NCBI GenBank assembly: GCA_965216035.1
Contig: CBDCFM010000015.1
Coordinates: 1 to 64,000 of the forward strand
DNA: 64,000 bases
Direction: 5' to 3'
From: G963664115 sp965216035
GTDB taxonomy: Bacteria; Acidobacteriota; Terriglobia; 20CM-2-55-15
Shown here: piece by piece, positions 34,583 through 42,887 of the stretch
Position numbering within the stretch: the stretch's first letter is position 1
How the letters are laid out: every line of letters begins with the position of its first letter
Notes under the pieces: generated by a model
Seen by the model: the letters and a program-made list of their open reading frames with translations, nothing else
What the model was told of the DNA's origin: nothing
The model's database searches: none
Made by a program: the position numbers and the translations under genes

Positions 34583-36100
34583 ATGATTTTGTTCCGCAAG
34601 TGGCTGATCCTGTCCCACCGCTACCTGGGCATAGCGCTCAGTCTGTTGTTCGTGGTGTGGTTTGCATCGGGCATCGCGATGATGTATGCGAGAGGTCTGC
34701 CGAGCCTCACTGAGGATGTGCGGTTGGAACGGCTCCCCCAGTTAGATCCCGCAAGCGTTCGAGTGTCTCCCGCCGAAGCCCTGGAGTACGCCCTGTGGGA
34801 AGGCAGTCCAGACCGGGCCACGTTGCTCACGGTAATGGATCGACCGGCTTATCGTTTTGGCACTAACGGTGGATCGGTCACGGTTTTCGCAGACGACGGT
34901 GAAATCTTAGCCGAGATTAGTGAAGCTGAGGCGTTGGCGATTGCCAGCCGATTCATGGATCTTCCCTCCGATCAGTTCGCCTACTCCGGCCTTCTAACGG
35001 AAGCGGATCAATGGACGATCGATTTCCGTAACCAGATGCCGCTCCACAAGATTGAGGTGGGCGACTCTGACGGAACCGAACTGTACATTCCAGAGTACGC
35101 AGGTGAAGTGGCGCTTTTGACCACAAGGAATGGCCGCATGCTGGCCTGGATTGCGGCTATTCCGCACTGGCTCTACTTTGCGCCTCTACGTTTGAACGAC
35201 AGTCTCTGGAGACAGGTCGTTCTGTGGACCTCGGGTCTCGGGTGCGTCCTTGCGTTAATCGGGATTGTAGTGGGACTCCTGCAGTTTTCACCGTCGCGGC
35301 CGTTCAGGTTCAAGCGCATTCTTTCTTACGTTCCCTACACCGGATGGATGCGGTGGCACTACGTCACGGGCGTTGTATTCGGCATGTTCACGCTGACATG
35401 GGTTTTCAGCGGAATGTTGTCGATGGAACCCTGGTTCTGGTCCACACGGGGCGGTCTGGGTCCAGGTGTACGGCAGGCGCTCAGCGGAGGCGAGTTGGAC
35501 ATGGCGCTCTTCCCCGCAATTGATGCCGCCGGGTGGGAGCGCGTTCTACCTGGACAGGCTATCAAGGAGATTGATTTCCGCCTCATTCAGGGGGATCCCT
35601 ATTTTCTCGTGATCGGCGCTAGTGCAAAACGCGCGCTGGTTCAGGCGAGTCCATTGCGGGTTTCTGAGCATGCTTTCAACACGGAGTCCCTGATCGATCG
35701 AGTGAAGGGTGTGTACCCGGATGTTGGGATCAGCGAATCGCAGTTACTTTCCGAGTACGATTCTTACTACTATCCTCGTGGTGGGTCTGCACCCACTTTA
35801 CCGGTGCTTCGAATCAAGTTCGATGATCCCGCCAAGACTTGGTTCTATATTGATCCCGGCTTCGGTCAATTGGTGGGCCGTTACCAACAGCGGCAGCGGC
35901 TCGAGCGGTGGATCTACAACGGATTCCACAGCCTCGACTTCGGCTTCTGGTATTACAACCGGCCCTTATGGGATATCAGCGTCATTGTTCTCTCAGCGGG
36001 CGGAATCGGAACGAGCGCGATCGGCCTGTTTCTGGGATTCAAGCGTCTCGGTCGGAACGTAAAACGAAAAATCCGTCCGGGCCGCAGTGTTTCGAAATAG
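34583..36100 (+). CDS. PepSY-associated transmembrane protein
   Basis: A 505-aa inner-membrane protein with four hydrophobic segments: near 11-33, about 210-235, about 256-280, and near the C terminus (about 455-485). It contains PepSY-type periplasmic regions (AEALEYALWE; AEALAIASRFM) and histidines positioned at membrane faces (LSHRYLG, PLHKIEVGD, MRWHYVTGVVFG, NGFHSLDFGFW) typical of PepSY_TM proteins, several of which reduce ferric siderophores or move electrons. It starts 10 bases after the kinase gene, so it probably belongs to the same operon, and stands upstream of the corrinoid-receptor region. Role unknown; a reductase or metal-related function is family-based inference. Confidence 0.85.
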   Translation: MILFRKWLILSHRYLGIALSLLFVVWFASGIAMMYARGLPSLTEDVRLERLPQLDPASVRVSPAEALEYALWEGSPDRATLLTVMDRPAYRFGTNGGSVTVFADDGEILAEISEAEALAIASRFMDLPSDQFAYSGLLTEADQWTIDFRNQMPLHKIEVGDSDGTELYIPEYAGEVALLTTRNGRMLAWIAAIPHWLYFAPLRLNDSLWRQVVLWTSGLGCVLALIGIVVGLLQFSPSRPFRFKRILSYVPYTGWMRWHYVTGVVFGMFTLTWVFSGMLSMEPWFWSTRGGLGPGVRQALSGGELDMALFPAIDAAGWERVLPGQAIKEIDFRLIQGDPYFLVIGASAKRALVQASPLRVSEHAFNTESLIDRVKGVYPDVGISESQLLSEYDSYYYPRGGSAPTLPVLRIKFDDPAKTWFYIDPGFGQLVGRYQQRQRLERWIYNGFHSLDFGFWYYNRPLWDISVIVLSAGGIGTSAIGLFLGFKRLGRNVKRKIRPGRSVSK

Positions 36101-36420
36101 AACTCTGTTCTTGGAATTTTCTCACCTGGACTAGGTCCCCGCCTCTGCTTGAAAACGCGGGTGCTTGCGAATCCTATTCAATTATCTTCTTCCGCTGACG
36201 TCTCGGTTCTGCTGCTTCCACTGGTGCCGATCGTGCCACTTCAAAAGGTCGGACTGTCCAACAGCCCTCACATTTATGGTGATTGTGAGCGTCGCCGGCC
36301 GTTCGGACAGGATGTCCGATTAACCGACCGAGCAACAGCGCTTTGGTGGCCGGAGACTGAACTTCAAACTGAGCCACTCCCCCGATTTCTACACGTTGCC
36401 ATCTGCCGGAATCTTGTGCT
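36101..36420. other. Gap with a short CxxC ORF
   Basis: About 320 bases between the PepSY gene and the cobalamin riboswitch. A minus-strand ORF 36174-36377 (GTG start after GGGGGA, 67 aa) contains AHNHHKCEGCW, reminiscent of the zinc-binding C-terminal part of Fur-family repressors, but there is no DNA-binding domain. It may be a remnant or a small zinc protein; confidence is low. Confidence 0.3.
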
Positions 36421-36612
36421 AGTCTCGTTTACGTTACCGATCAGCCTGAATGTCAGGCCGATTAGGGAATCCGGTGAGAATCCGGAACTGTCCCGCAGCG
36501 GTAAGCAGGAACGACAGCCGTTTTTAAGCACTGGCTCACTGAAAATGAGCTGGGAAGCAACGGCCAGTAGGAAGTTTTTCATTGCCTGTAAGTCCGAAGA
36601 CCTGTCGGTAGC
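36421..36612 (+). promoter_or_regulatory. Cobalamin (B12) riboswitch
   Basis: The conserved core is visible: GGGAATCCGGTGAGAATCCG, then CTGTCCCGCAGCGGTAAG, and the B12 box AGTCCGAAGACCTGTCGG at 36591-36608, with paired P-segments between (GGCTCACTGAAAATGAGC, ACGGCCAGTAGG). Adenosylcobalamin binding represses downstream expression in this class. It lies upstream of the TonB-dependent receptor, making that receptor a likely corrinoid transporter. Confidence 0.92.
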
Positions 36613-36928
36613 CGGCGTTTGCTGCGCCGAATTCTGTTCGAGCCTTCGAGAGAGGGGCTGGATGGCACCGACACATCGAATTTCTCAACACACAACTGAA
36701 ACGGGCCGCTCGGTGACTGCTGCCGTCCTTGACGGTGGGAGCATGATCCGGTGACGGCGAAACCCATGTTTGTCGGCCGGACTGTGTCGTGGGCAGGGTT
36801 GAGTTGGGCAGTGACCGAGCTGTCGGGGTATCGCCAGCCGACGGGTTCCCCATGGCGCCTTTATAACGAGTTATCGAGCTCATGGAATGGACCTTCTTGA
36901 GGCACTTCTCGGTAAACGGAGGAGACTT
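36613..36928 (+). other. Long leader between B12 riboswitch and receptor
   Basis: Some 316 bases lie between the B12 box and the receptor ATG, much more than an expression platform needs. It includes GTCGG/CCGAC pairing potential near 36816-36840 and a strong ribosome site (GGAGGAG) at the end. A minimal attenuator with a T-run is not evident. No ORF is convincing. Confidence 0.5.
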
Positions 36929-39343
36929 ATGACGGAACTGTACAAGATCCGCAGAATATCTCTGATTATTTTCACCCTCGTTCTCGCGTTGCCGGGTTCA
37001 GGTTGGGCCGACAGCCTGACTGGCGTGGTTCTGGATCCCGACGGACGGGCAGTTCCAAATACATACCTTCGATTGTTTAACCGGAACACTGGAGAACTAC
37101 ATCAGGCGGTGAGTGCCTCCGACGGCACCTACACGTTCGCTGGTATTTCTACAGGGGAGTACTTGCTCGACGCGGATGCGTCTTCATCGGCGCTAGGCGC
37201 GTCCGAGAATGTCTCGGTCAATGGCAATGGGACTTATGATGTCACGCTGGCAATCTCCGCCACAAGCGTCGACGTCCTCGTTACGGCGTCGGGTACCCCG
37301 CTTTCGGTTCAGGAGATTGCCAAGGCCGTCGATGTCGTCGATTCCGAGGAGATCGCGCTACGAAGTGAGTTTTCCCTATCTGAGGCCATTCGAAATCTCC
37401 CAGGTCTGCGTGTCCAGCAACTGGGGGGCCCCGGCAGCTTTACCACGATTAAGACGCGCGGTCTTCGCAACCAGGACACCGCGGTCTTAATAGATGGCAT
37501 GCGTTTTCGGGATGCTGCCAGTATTCGGGGCGATGCAACGGGGTTTCTATCGGACCTGACGATGGTTGATACGGAAAGGATCGAGTTTCTCCGCGGTGCC
37601 GGATCCTCACTCTACGGCTCCAACGCCCTTGCAGGTACGATCAACGTCATTTCACGTGAGGGTAGTGGTCGTCCCCACGGACAGTTCGTTGCAGAAGGCG
37701 GCGGGTTGGGAATGTTCCGTGGCGTCGGCAGTGTCAGCGGTGGCCTTGATGGCGACCGACTCCGCTATAGCGGTACTCTGTCCTACTTGAACGTCAGCAA
37801 GGGTATTCGCGGCAACAGTCCACACCGAAATACGAGCGCGCAGGGATCCTTATCATACAGCTTCACACCCGAAATTTCTCTGACCGGGCGGCTATGGTGG
37901 TCCGACGCACGGGTGCAGTTGAGTGACGGCCCGCTGTTTAACGGGGATGTCCTGGCCAACTTCCCAAGCAGTGGCGCGGTGCCGGCCGTAGCGCTCGATG
38001 TCAAGCAGTTGGATCTGGCGGACGGGGGCTCGCCCTACAGCGTAGGCAATGCGACCTACGTTCCAGGGCAGTCGGATCCTGACGACTGGCGGGATTCTAA
38101 GTTTCACAACGGCGCAATCATCTTCGAACACCAGCTTACGGGGGACAGTTCATATCACATGGCCTATCAGGGCGTGGACACGGAGAGCATGTTTTCCTAC
38201 GGTGCCGACGGACCGGGAATCGTGTCTTTTGCGGAGTCTCCCTTCGATACCGCAACCAACGGGCGCATCGACACGCTTCAATTGCGGACCGATCACAGGA
38301 TTGGCGGCCATAACTTCGTTTCGATCGGATACGAATTCGAAAGCGAACGCTACCACTCTTCCGATCTCAGCTCCGGACAGACAGGTACGAGTGACCTGGA
38401 ACAGACAAGCAATGCCCTGTTCGCCCAGGATCAGATTCGGCTGTTCGATGGGCAGTTGCAACTCGGACTGTCCGGACGCGTCCAGTTCTTCGACGTCAAG
38501 ACACCCTCCTTTTCTGCGACCAGAAGTCCATATGAGGGCGCATCCCTCGGGTCTCCGCGCAATGCCTATACCGGAGATGCGGCGTTGGCTTACTTCTTTC
38601 GGGGAACCGACACGAAGTTTCGCGCCCACGTAGGAAGCAGTTACCGGGCGCCATCGTCATTCGAAAGATTGGGGGCGTCATTTTTCCAGGGTTCATTCAA
38701 TTACTTCGGTGATCCTCGTCTGAGTCCGGAACGATCGATAGCCGTCGATGGAGGCCTGGATCAATGGCTCTTCAATTCCAAGCTCCGGCTAAGTGGAACA
38801 GCTTTCTATACTCACCTCCAGGAGACGATCCTTTTCGATTTTGTGAACATACCGCCGAATGATCCGTATGGACGCTCTGGTGGGTATTACAACTCCGAAG
38901 GTGGCACCGCTCGCGGCGTTGAGTTGAGCGGACAAGTGTCGCCAACTCAGAACACGAACGTTCGAATGTCGTACACTTACACGAACTCCGATTCGAACAC
39001 ACCCACCATCAGAGGCACGAATTTCATTGAAATACTCGGCGTATCGGACCACACGTTGACGGTGACAGCGACCCAATGGATCGCCAGTCGCTTCAATGTG
39101 ACCTTCGACCTGTTTACGGTCAGCGACTATTCTCTGTCGCCGTTTGGTGCCGACAGCCGCCGTCTAGTTTTTGACGGACCCCTAAAAGCCGACCTGGTCC
39201 TTAGGTATAGCCTGCCGCATCAACTGGAACGTACGGTTGAGATCTACACAAAGATTGAGAATGTTTTCAACAAAGAACACTACGAAGGTGGTTTTCCAAC
39301 GCCCGGTGCATGGGCGGTCGCAGGGTTGCGTTTCAACTACTAG
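36929..39343 (+). CDS. TonB-dependent outer-membrane receptor, probably for corrinoids
   Basis: An 804-aa receptor from ATG 36929, preceded by GGAGGAG. The signal peptide ends near GWADS. Residues about 25-105 form a carboxypeptidase-regulatory-like domain (LTGVVLDPDGRAVPNTYLRL, YTFAGISTGEYLL). A TonB-box-like VDVLVTASGTP, the plug (IRNLPGLRVQQLGG, IKTRGLRNQDTAVLIDGMR, YGSNALAGTINVISREG) and a 22-strand-type barrel follow, ending in an aromatic residue (GLRFNY). Energy comes from TonB/ExbBD, not present here. The upstream cobalamin riboswitch points to BtuB-like vitamin B12 or corrinoid uptake. The barrel contains the usual family ending NVFNKEHYEGGFPTPG. Confidence 0.92.
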   Translation: MTELYKIRRISLIIFTLVLALPGSGWADSLTGVVLDPDGRAVPNTYLRLFNRNTGELHQAVSASDGTYTFAGISTGEYLLDADASSSALGASENVSVNGNGTYDVTLAISATSVDVLVTASGTPLSVQEIAKAVDVVDSEEIALRSEFSLSEAIRNLPGLRVQQLGGPGSFTTIKTRGLRNQDTAVLIDGMRFRDAASIRGDATGFLSDLTMVDTERIEFLRGAGSSLYGSNALAGTINVISREGSGRPHGQFVAEGGGLGMFRGVGSVSGGLDGDRLRYSGTLSYLNVSKGIRGNSPHRNTSAQGSLSYSFTPEISLTGRLWWSDARVQLSDGPLFNGDVLANFPSSGAVPAVALDVKQLDLADGGSPYSVGNATYVPGQSDPDDWRDSKFHNGAIIFEHQLTGDSSYHMAYQGVDTESMFSYGADGPGIVSFAESPFDTATNGRIDTLQLRTDHRIGGHNFVSIGYEFESERYHSSDLSSGQTGTSDLEQTSNALFAQDQIRLFDGQLQLGLSGRVQFFDVKTPSFSATRSPYEGASLGSPRNAYTGDAALAYFFRGTDTKFRAHVGSSYRAPSSFERLGASFFQGSFNYFGDPRLSPERSIAVDGGLDQWLFNSKLRLSGTAFYTHLQETILFDFVNIPPNDPYGRSGGYYNSEGGTARGVELSGQVSPTQNTNVRMSYTYTNSDSNTPTIRGTNFIEILGVSDHTLTVTATQWIASRFNVTFDLFTVSDYSLSPFGADSRRLVFDGPLKADLVLRYSLPHQLERTVEIYTKIENVFNKEHYEGGFPTPGAWAVAGLRFNY

Positions 39344-39462
39344 GGACGTTGTGGGAGGGACACTTCATACCGCCCGGCAATCAACTGCGTATTCGAACGG
39401 AGGCATTGCCGGACGTCTACATGCCTCGCTCGTGTTGCCACGCCCTTTGTCCGGGTACCGAT

Positions 39463-40599
39463 TTACTCAATGCCGGTGGCCGGGGCTTGCCCAACACCGG
39501 CGAGATAGTCTTTCCCGCGCTTCATCATCGATTCGAACGCTTCGGCATCGCCTGCACGAACAACCAACTGAATCCGCTCAATGGCATCGCGCAATGCCGT
39601 CAGGGCTTCGCTTCCATAGTCGTTGAGTGACTGGATTTCGAAATACATCTGGGGGTTGTCGCCCGCGACAAGGCGTGCCACCTCCAACTGGGCATCGAAG
39701 GTCGTACTCGATAGTGTTGCCAGTCGTGGAGCGTCCTCTCCACTCTCAGCCAGTGCTGTGAAGAACGCAATGTTGAGTGCGTGTGACAGGCCCAAAATGT
39801 AGGCGATCAGCCTGTCGTGGGAATCCAAGTCCATTTCGACATGGGCCACCATCGTCGACGCAAACAACTCGCGGGCCTGGCGCGTCGCCTCCGGTGATCC
39901 GACATCGACAAAGATCACGTGACGTCCAGACAGCATGTCGGTGTTCGGCCCGAACATCGGATGGATGGAAGTCGCCGCCACGCCGGCTTCACTGAGAGCC
40001 GTCAGTCCGGGGCGGACCGGAGTCTTGAGCGATCCGATGTCGAACACGATGCCTTTGGGCTTTCGCCTTGCGAGTGCCTCGAGGATCTGATTGGATCGAC
40101 GCAGGGGGGTAGCTACGATGACGATGTCCTGGTCCAGGGACGATTCTTCCCAGTTGCGAATCTGAGGGAAGTCACCTGCCGCTTCAGCGGGATCGGCGAT
40201 TTCGACGTCGAAATTCTGTGACGCGAGAAAGCGTGCAAGCCAGCTTCCCATCTTTCCCGCTCCGCCAATGAGCAATACCTTCCGTCCACTACCACCGCCC
40301 CATTCCTGAACCCGGTCCCGTTCCTGGGCCGCTAGAGACGCCCGAATCAGCAGAAGCATCAACTCCTCGGCGAGGTTGGGGGTCAGACCCAAACCTTCGG
40401 CCTTCTCACGAGCTCTCTGGATGACGTCTTTTTCTTGAATGTAATCGCGCGTCGCTTTGCCAACCGAGGCCTTGGAGCGTCCGATTTCGGTAACGATAGT
40501 CTGCCGGTCCGCGATTCGTGCCAGGATCTCCGCGTCCAATTCCGCCAGTTCCTCTCGCAGTTGTCCGAGTCTACGGGCGTCATGGGATTGTGATTCCAT
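39463..40599 (-). CDS. tyrA: Fused chorismate mutase/prephenate dehydrogenase
   Basis: A bifunctional enzyme of tyrosine synthesis. Residues 1-90 form an AroQ-type chorismate mutase (LREELAELDAEILARIADRQ, then IGRSKASVGKATRDY and a third helix). From about 105 the NAD-binding prephenate dehydrogenase follows (LLIGGAGKMGSWLARFL, IVIVATPLRRS, SIHPMFGPNTDML with the catalytic histidine region). The 378-aa length and order match the E. coli TyrA type. The ATG at 40599 shares one base with the stop of the CPBP gene (TGATG); the TTG one codon upstream is an alternative. It is the last gene of a five-gene operon starting with uvrA. Confidence 0.93.
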   Translation of the reverse strand: MESQSHDARRLGQLREELAELDAEILARIADRQTIVTEIGRSKASVGKATRDYIQEKDVIQRAREKAEGLGLTPNLAEELMLLLIRASLAAQERDRVQEWGGGSGRKVLLIGGAGKMGSWLARFLASQNFDVEIADPAEAAGDFPQIRNWEESSLDQDIVIVATPLRRSNQILEALARRKPKGIVFDIGSLKTPVRPGLTALSEAGVAATSIHPMFGPNTDMLSGRHVIFVDVGSPEATRQARELFASTMVAHVEMDLDSHDRLIAYILGLSHALNIAFFTALAESGEDAPRLATLSSTTFDAQLEVARLVAGDNPQMYFEIQSLNDYGSEALTALRDAIERIQLVVRAGDAEAFESMMKRGKDYLAGVGQAPATGIE

Positions 40600-41330
40600 C
40601 AAACAGATTCCTGAGCCAGTGAGCCTACGGCGAAGGCAAGGAAAAGCATGCCGTTATAAGCCGTATGGACGATGACCGTGGGAATCAAGGAACCCGTGCG
40701 GGCACGCAGTGTCGAGAGAATAAACCCAACCGCAAAAATTAGCAGCATCCCGGCCCAGCTTCCCCAAAGTTGCGGCACATGCATCAGGGCAAACAGCACC
40801 GCCGTCACGCGTATCGCAGTGGAAACTCCCGCGGTTTGTTCGAGGACGCGGAAAAGGAAACCTCGAAACAGCAACTCTTCCAGGAAAGGCGCAACAGCTA
40901 TACCGAAGATCGCGAAGACCGCGATCGCCTCAGGAGTACTGAGGAGCTGTTCGATCGGCGGGCTGGATGGGGGAAATACAGTAGAGACGATCATCACAGA
41001 AAACGCCAGCCCCATCCCGAGCGTCAAAAGTGTACCGTTACGGACCTTGTAGTCAAGCGACCACCGCATTTCTTCCATAAACGAAAGCCCATGCCCGTAG
41101 CGGGCGAGCGCATAGATCAGGCCGATCAGCGTTAGTTCGACGATTATCGTTCCCACCAGAGCCCGGAAGGCGTCGGCGCTCTCGCCCCGGAAGGGGAGCT
41201 GATTGACGAGGCCCGGCGCGAAAATGTTCAACGCGATGAAAGCACATCCGAAGTAAACCATGTCCCGGCCTCGCCATTTGGCGTTGTCTTCAAGGTTGAG
41301 GTGGACTTGTGTCTGCGGTTCGTCGTTCAT
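40599..41330 (-). CDS. CPBP-family intramembrane metalloprotease
   Basis: A 243-aa membrane protein with about seven hydrophobic segments. It has the Abi/CPBP (Rce1-like) motifs: EELLFRGFLFR (motif 1, EE plus R), FALMHVPQ (motif 2 histidine) and a third region IPTVIVHTAYNG with H near the C terminus. These residues form the glutamate/histidine active site of Rce1-type proteases. Bacterial members act in immunity, protein processing or regulation; the substrate is unknown. The ATG overlaps the stop of the DHS-like gene by 4 bases (ATGA). Confidence 0.88.
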   Translation of the reverse strand: MNDEPQTQVHLNLEDNAKWRGRDMVYFGCAFIALNIFAPGLVNQLPFRGESADAFRALVGTIIVELTLIGLIYALARYGHGLSFMEEMRWSLDYKVRNGTLLTLGMGLAFSVMIVSTVFPPSSPPIEQLLSTPEAIAVFAIFGIAVAPFLEELLFRGFLFRVLEQTAGVSTAIRVTAVLFALMHVPQLWGSWAGMLLIFAVGFILSTLRARTGSLIPTVIVHTAYNGMLFLAFAVGSLAQESV

Positions 41331-42301
41331 GGTGTCGGAGCCGATTGCTTTAAGGCCGCAGCGATCAATGGGAGCATGATCTCATGGTGGCCTGTCAAAG
41401 CGATCGACTGGCCGCCATTCTGAGTCGGCCGTTTCAGCACATTCTGCGTTGGTCTGTAGTGTTGAATGAAGTCCAGGTTTGCCGTTGTTAGATCACTCAG
41501 AGGGGTCCCCAAATTCCGCACTACCGATACGGCTTTCAGGAACACCTCCGGCAGAATGACCGCCGAACCGAGGTTGACGTAGACGCCCCCAGTGAGGATT
41601 TTCACCATGGCGCAGAGCAGTTTAAAATCGTGCATCGTCGCCCGGCCCATGAGTTCGCCTGAGGCTGACGGATGAATCTGTGTGATATCGGTCCCGATCG
41701 CCAGATGGACGGTGACGGGGATTCGCCGTGTATAGGCCTCTGAAAGGATGCTCGCCTCAGAATGCTTGAAGCCGATGCCGTGATCTGTAACCGTGAGGTA
41801 CCGGCCAACGCTTTCTCCGATGCCTATGCCGTCCCGAGCGCCGTCATTGACCGCCGTGTTGAGATACTCGCCGGTTTCCTTGGCCATTCCGAAGCGGCCG
41901 CTTCCTATTTCGTTCTCGACTTCTTCAGAGGTCGACCCGTGCAGAGCCACTTCGAAATCGTGAATTACCGCGGCGCCGTTCATCGCAATCCCTGTTACGA
42001 ACCCGTCGCGTATCATATCGATCAATACCGGACCCAGTCCGCACTTGACGACGTGTCCGCCTATGCCCCAGATCAGGCTTCGTCTGCTCAAGCGCGCTAC
42101 GGTGATTGCTTTGATCAGCCGCCGTAGTCCGCTTGCGGCCAGAATCTTTGGAAGCTTTTCGATGAAGTCTCCCACGGTGTCGGTTTTCCGAGCGGGCTTG
42201 CCAAAGAGTTCTGTGCTGACTTTGCTCTTGCGCTCACTCAGGGGATACGTCGAGATATCGTCGAATGCCAGAGGCCGGACCGAATATCGCGAGTCAGTCA
42301 T
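41327..42301 (-). CDS. Uncharacterised protein, possibly deoxyhypusine-synthase-like
   Basis: A 324-aa cytoplasmic protein. Its core reads LIWGIGGHVVKCGLGPVLIDM, then IAMNGAAVIHDFEVALHGSTSEEV, TAVNDGARDGIGIGESVG, and a C-terminal VNLGSAVILPEVFLKAVS. The glycine-rich GGHVVK and the alternating alpha-beta layout recall the NAD-binding fold of deoxyhypusine synthases, but the substrate lysine context of true DHS is not recognisable. Bacteria have no eIF5A, so a different role would be expected. It overlaps the gmhA stop by 8 bases and the CPBP start by 4, so it is translated with them. I do not assign a function. Confidence 0.55.
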   Translation of the reverse strand: MTDSRYSVRPLAFDDISTYPLSERKSKVSTELFGKPARKTDTVGDFIEKLPKILAASGLRRLIKAITVARLSRRSLIWGIGGHVVKCGLGPVLIDMIRDGFVTGIAMNGAAVIHDFEVALHGSTSEEVENEIGSGRFGMAKETGEYLNTAVNDGARDGIGIGESVGRYLTVTDHGIGFKHSEASILSEAYTRRIPVTVHLAIGTDITQIHPSASGELMGRATMHDFKLLCAMVKILTGGVYVNLGSAVILPEVFLKAVSVVRNLGTPLSDLTTANLDFIQHYRPTQNVLKRPTQNGGQSIALTGHHEIMLPLIAAALKQSAPTP

Positions 42302-42887
42302 CGTAGGCCTCGGGAAAGAGGCTACGGTCGATCAATTCGCACATAACATGGCCGAGAAGAATATGAGTTTCCTGAATCCGAGGAGTGATTTCGGAAGGAA
42401 CGCGGAACAGAACGTCTACACGGTCGAGCATCTTCCCACCGGATTTACCCGTCAGACCGAGTGTGTAGAGTCCGCGCTCCCGTGCAGCGTCGATACCGAC
42501 TAATACATTGGGCGAATTGCCACTTGTGGAAATCGCGATCGCCGTATCGCCGTCATTGGCGAGTGCTTCGATCTGGCGTGAAAAGATGTGGTCGTAGCCG
42601 TAGTCGTTGCCTATCGCGGTTAGTACTGATGTATCGGTTGCCAGAGAAAGTGCGGGCACGGCTGCCCGGTCGGGAATGAATCGACCGACGAACTCGGCTG
42701 CCAGGTGCTGCGCGTTCGAAGCACTGCCACCGTTGCCGAAAAGAAGAACCTTGCCGCCGTCGCGTAATCTGTCTGCGACGCGGTCGGCGGTCTCTATGAT
42801 TTGTGCTCGATGGCCGCTAAAGAACCGCGACTGAACGTCGTGGCTGAGGGTGACGAACTGATCGACAGCCTTCTGGGCACCTTTCAC
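42294..42887 (-). CDS. gmhA: Phosphoheptose isomerase (SIS-domain)
   Basis: Isomerises sedoheptulose 7-phosphate to D-glycero-D-manno-heptose 7-phosphate for lipopolysaccharide core or other heptosides. The GTG at 42887 overlaps the uvrA stop (GTGA) and follows AGGAAG; it gives 198 aa, the usual size. SIS motifs are present: LLFGNGGSASNAQHLAAEFVGRF, the AIGNDYGYDHIFSRQ loop, AIAISTSGNSPNVL, and the C-terminal ETHILLGHVMCELI. The longer frame upstream is uvrA shadow. Confidence 0.93.
   Translation of the reverse strand: MKGAQKAVDQFVTLSHDVQSRFFSGHRAQIIETADRVADRLRDGGKVLLFGNGGSASNAQHLAAEFVGRFIPDRAAVPALSLATDTSVLTAIGNDYGYDHIFSRQIEALANDGDTAIAISTSGNSPNVLVGIDAARERGLYTLGLTGKSGGKMLDRVDVLFRVPSEITPRIQETHILLGHVMCELIDRSLFPEAYDD

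Noticed and set aside
36174..36377. Fur-family repressor gene
   Set aside because: Only a short stretch with AHNHHKCEGCW resembles Fur; the DNA-binding domain is absent, so it is described only as gap content.
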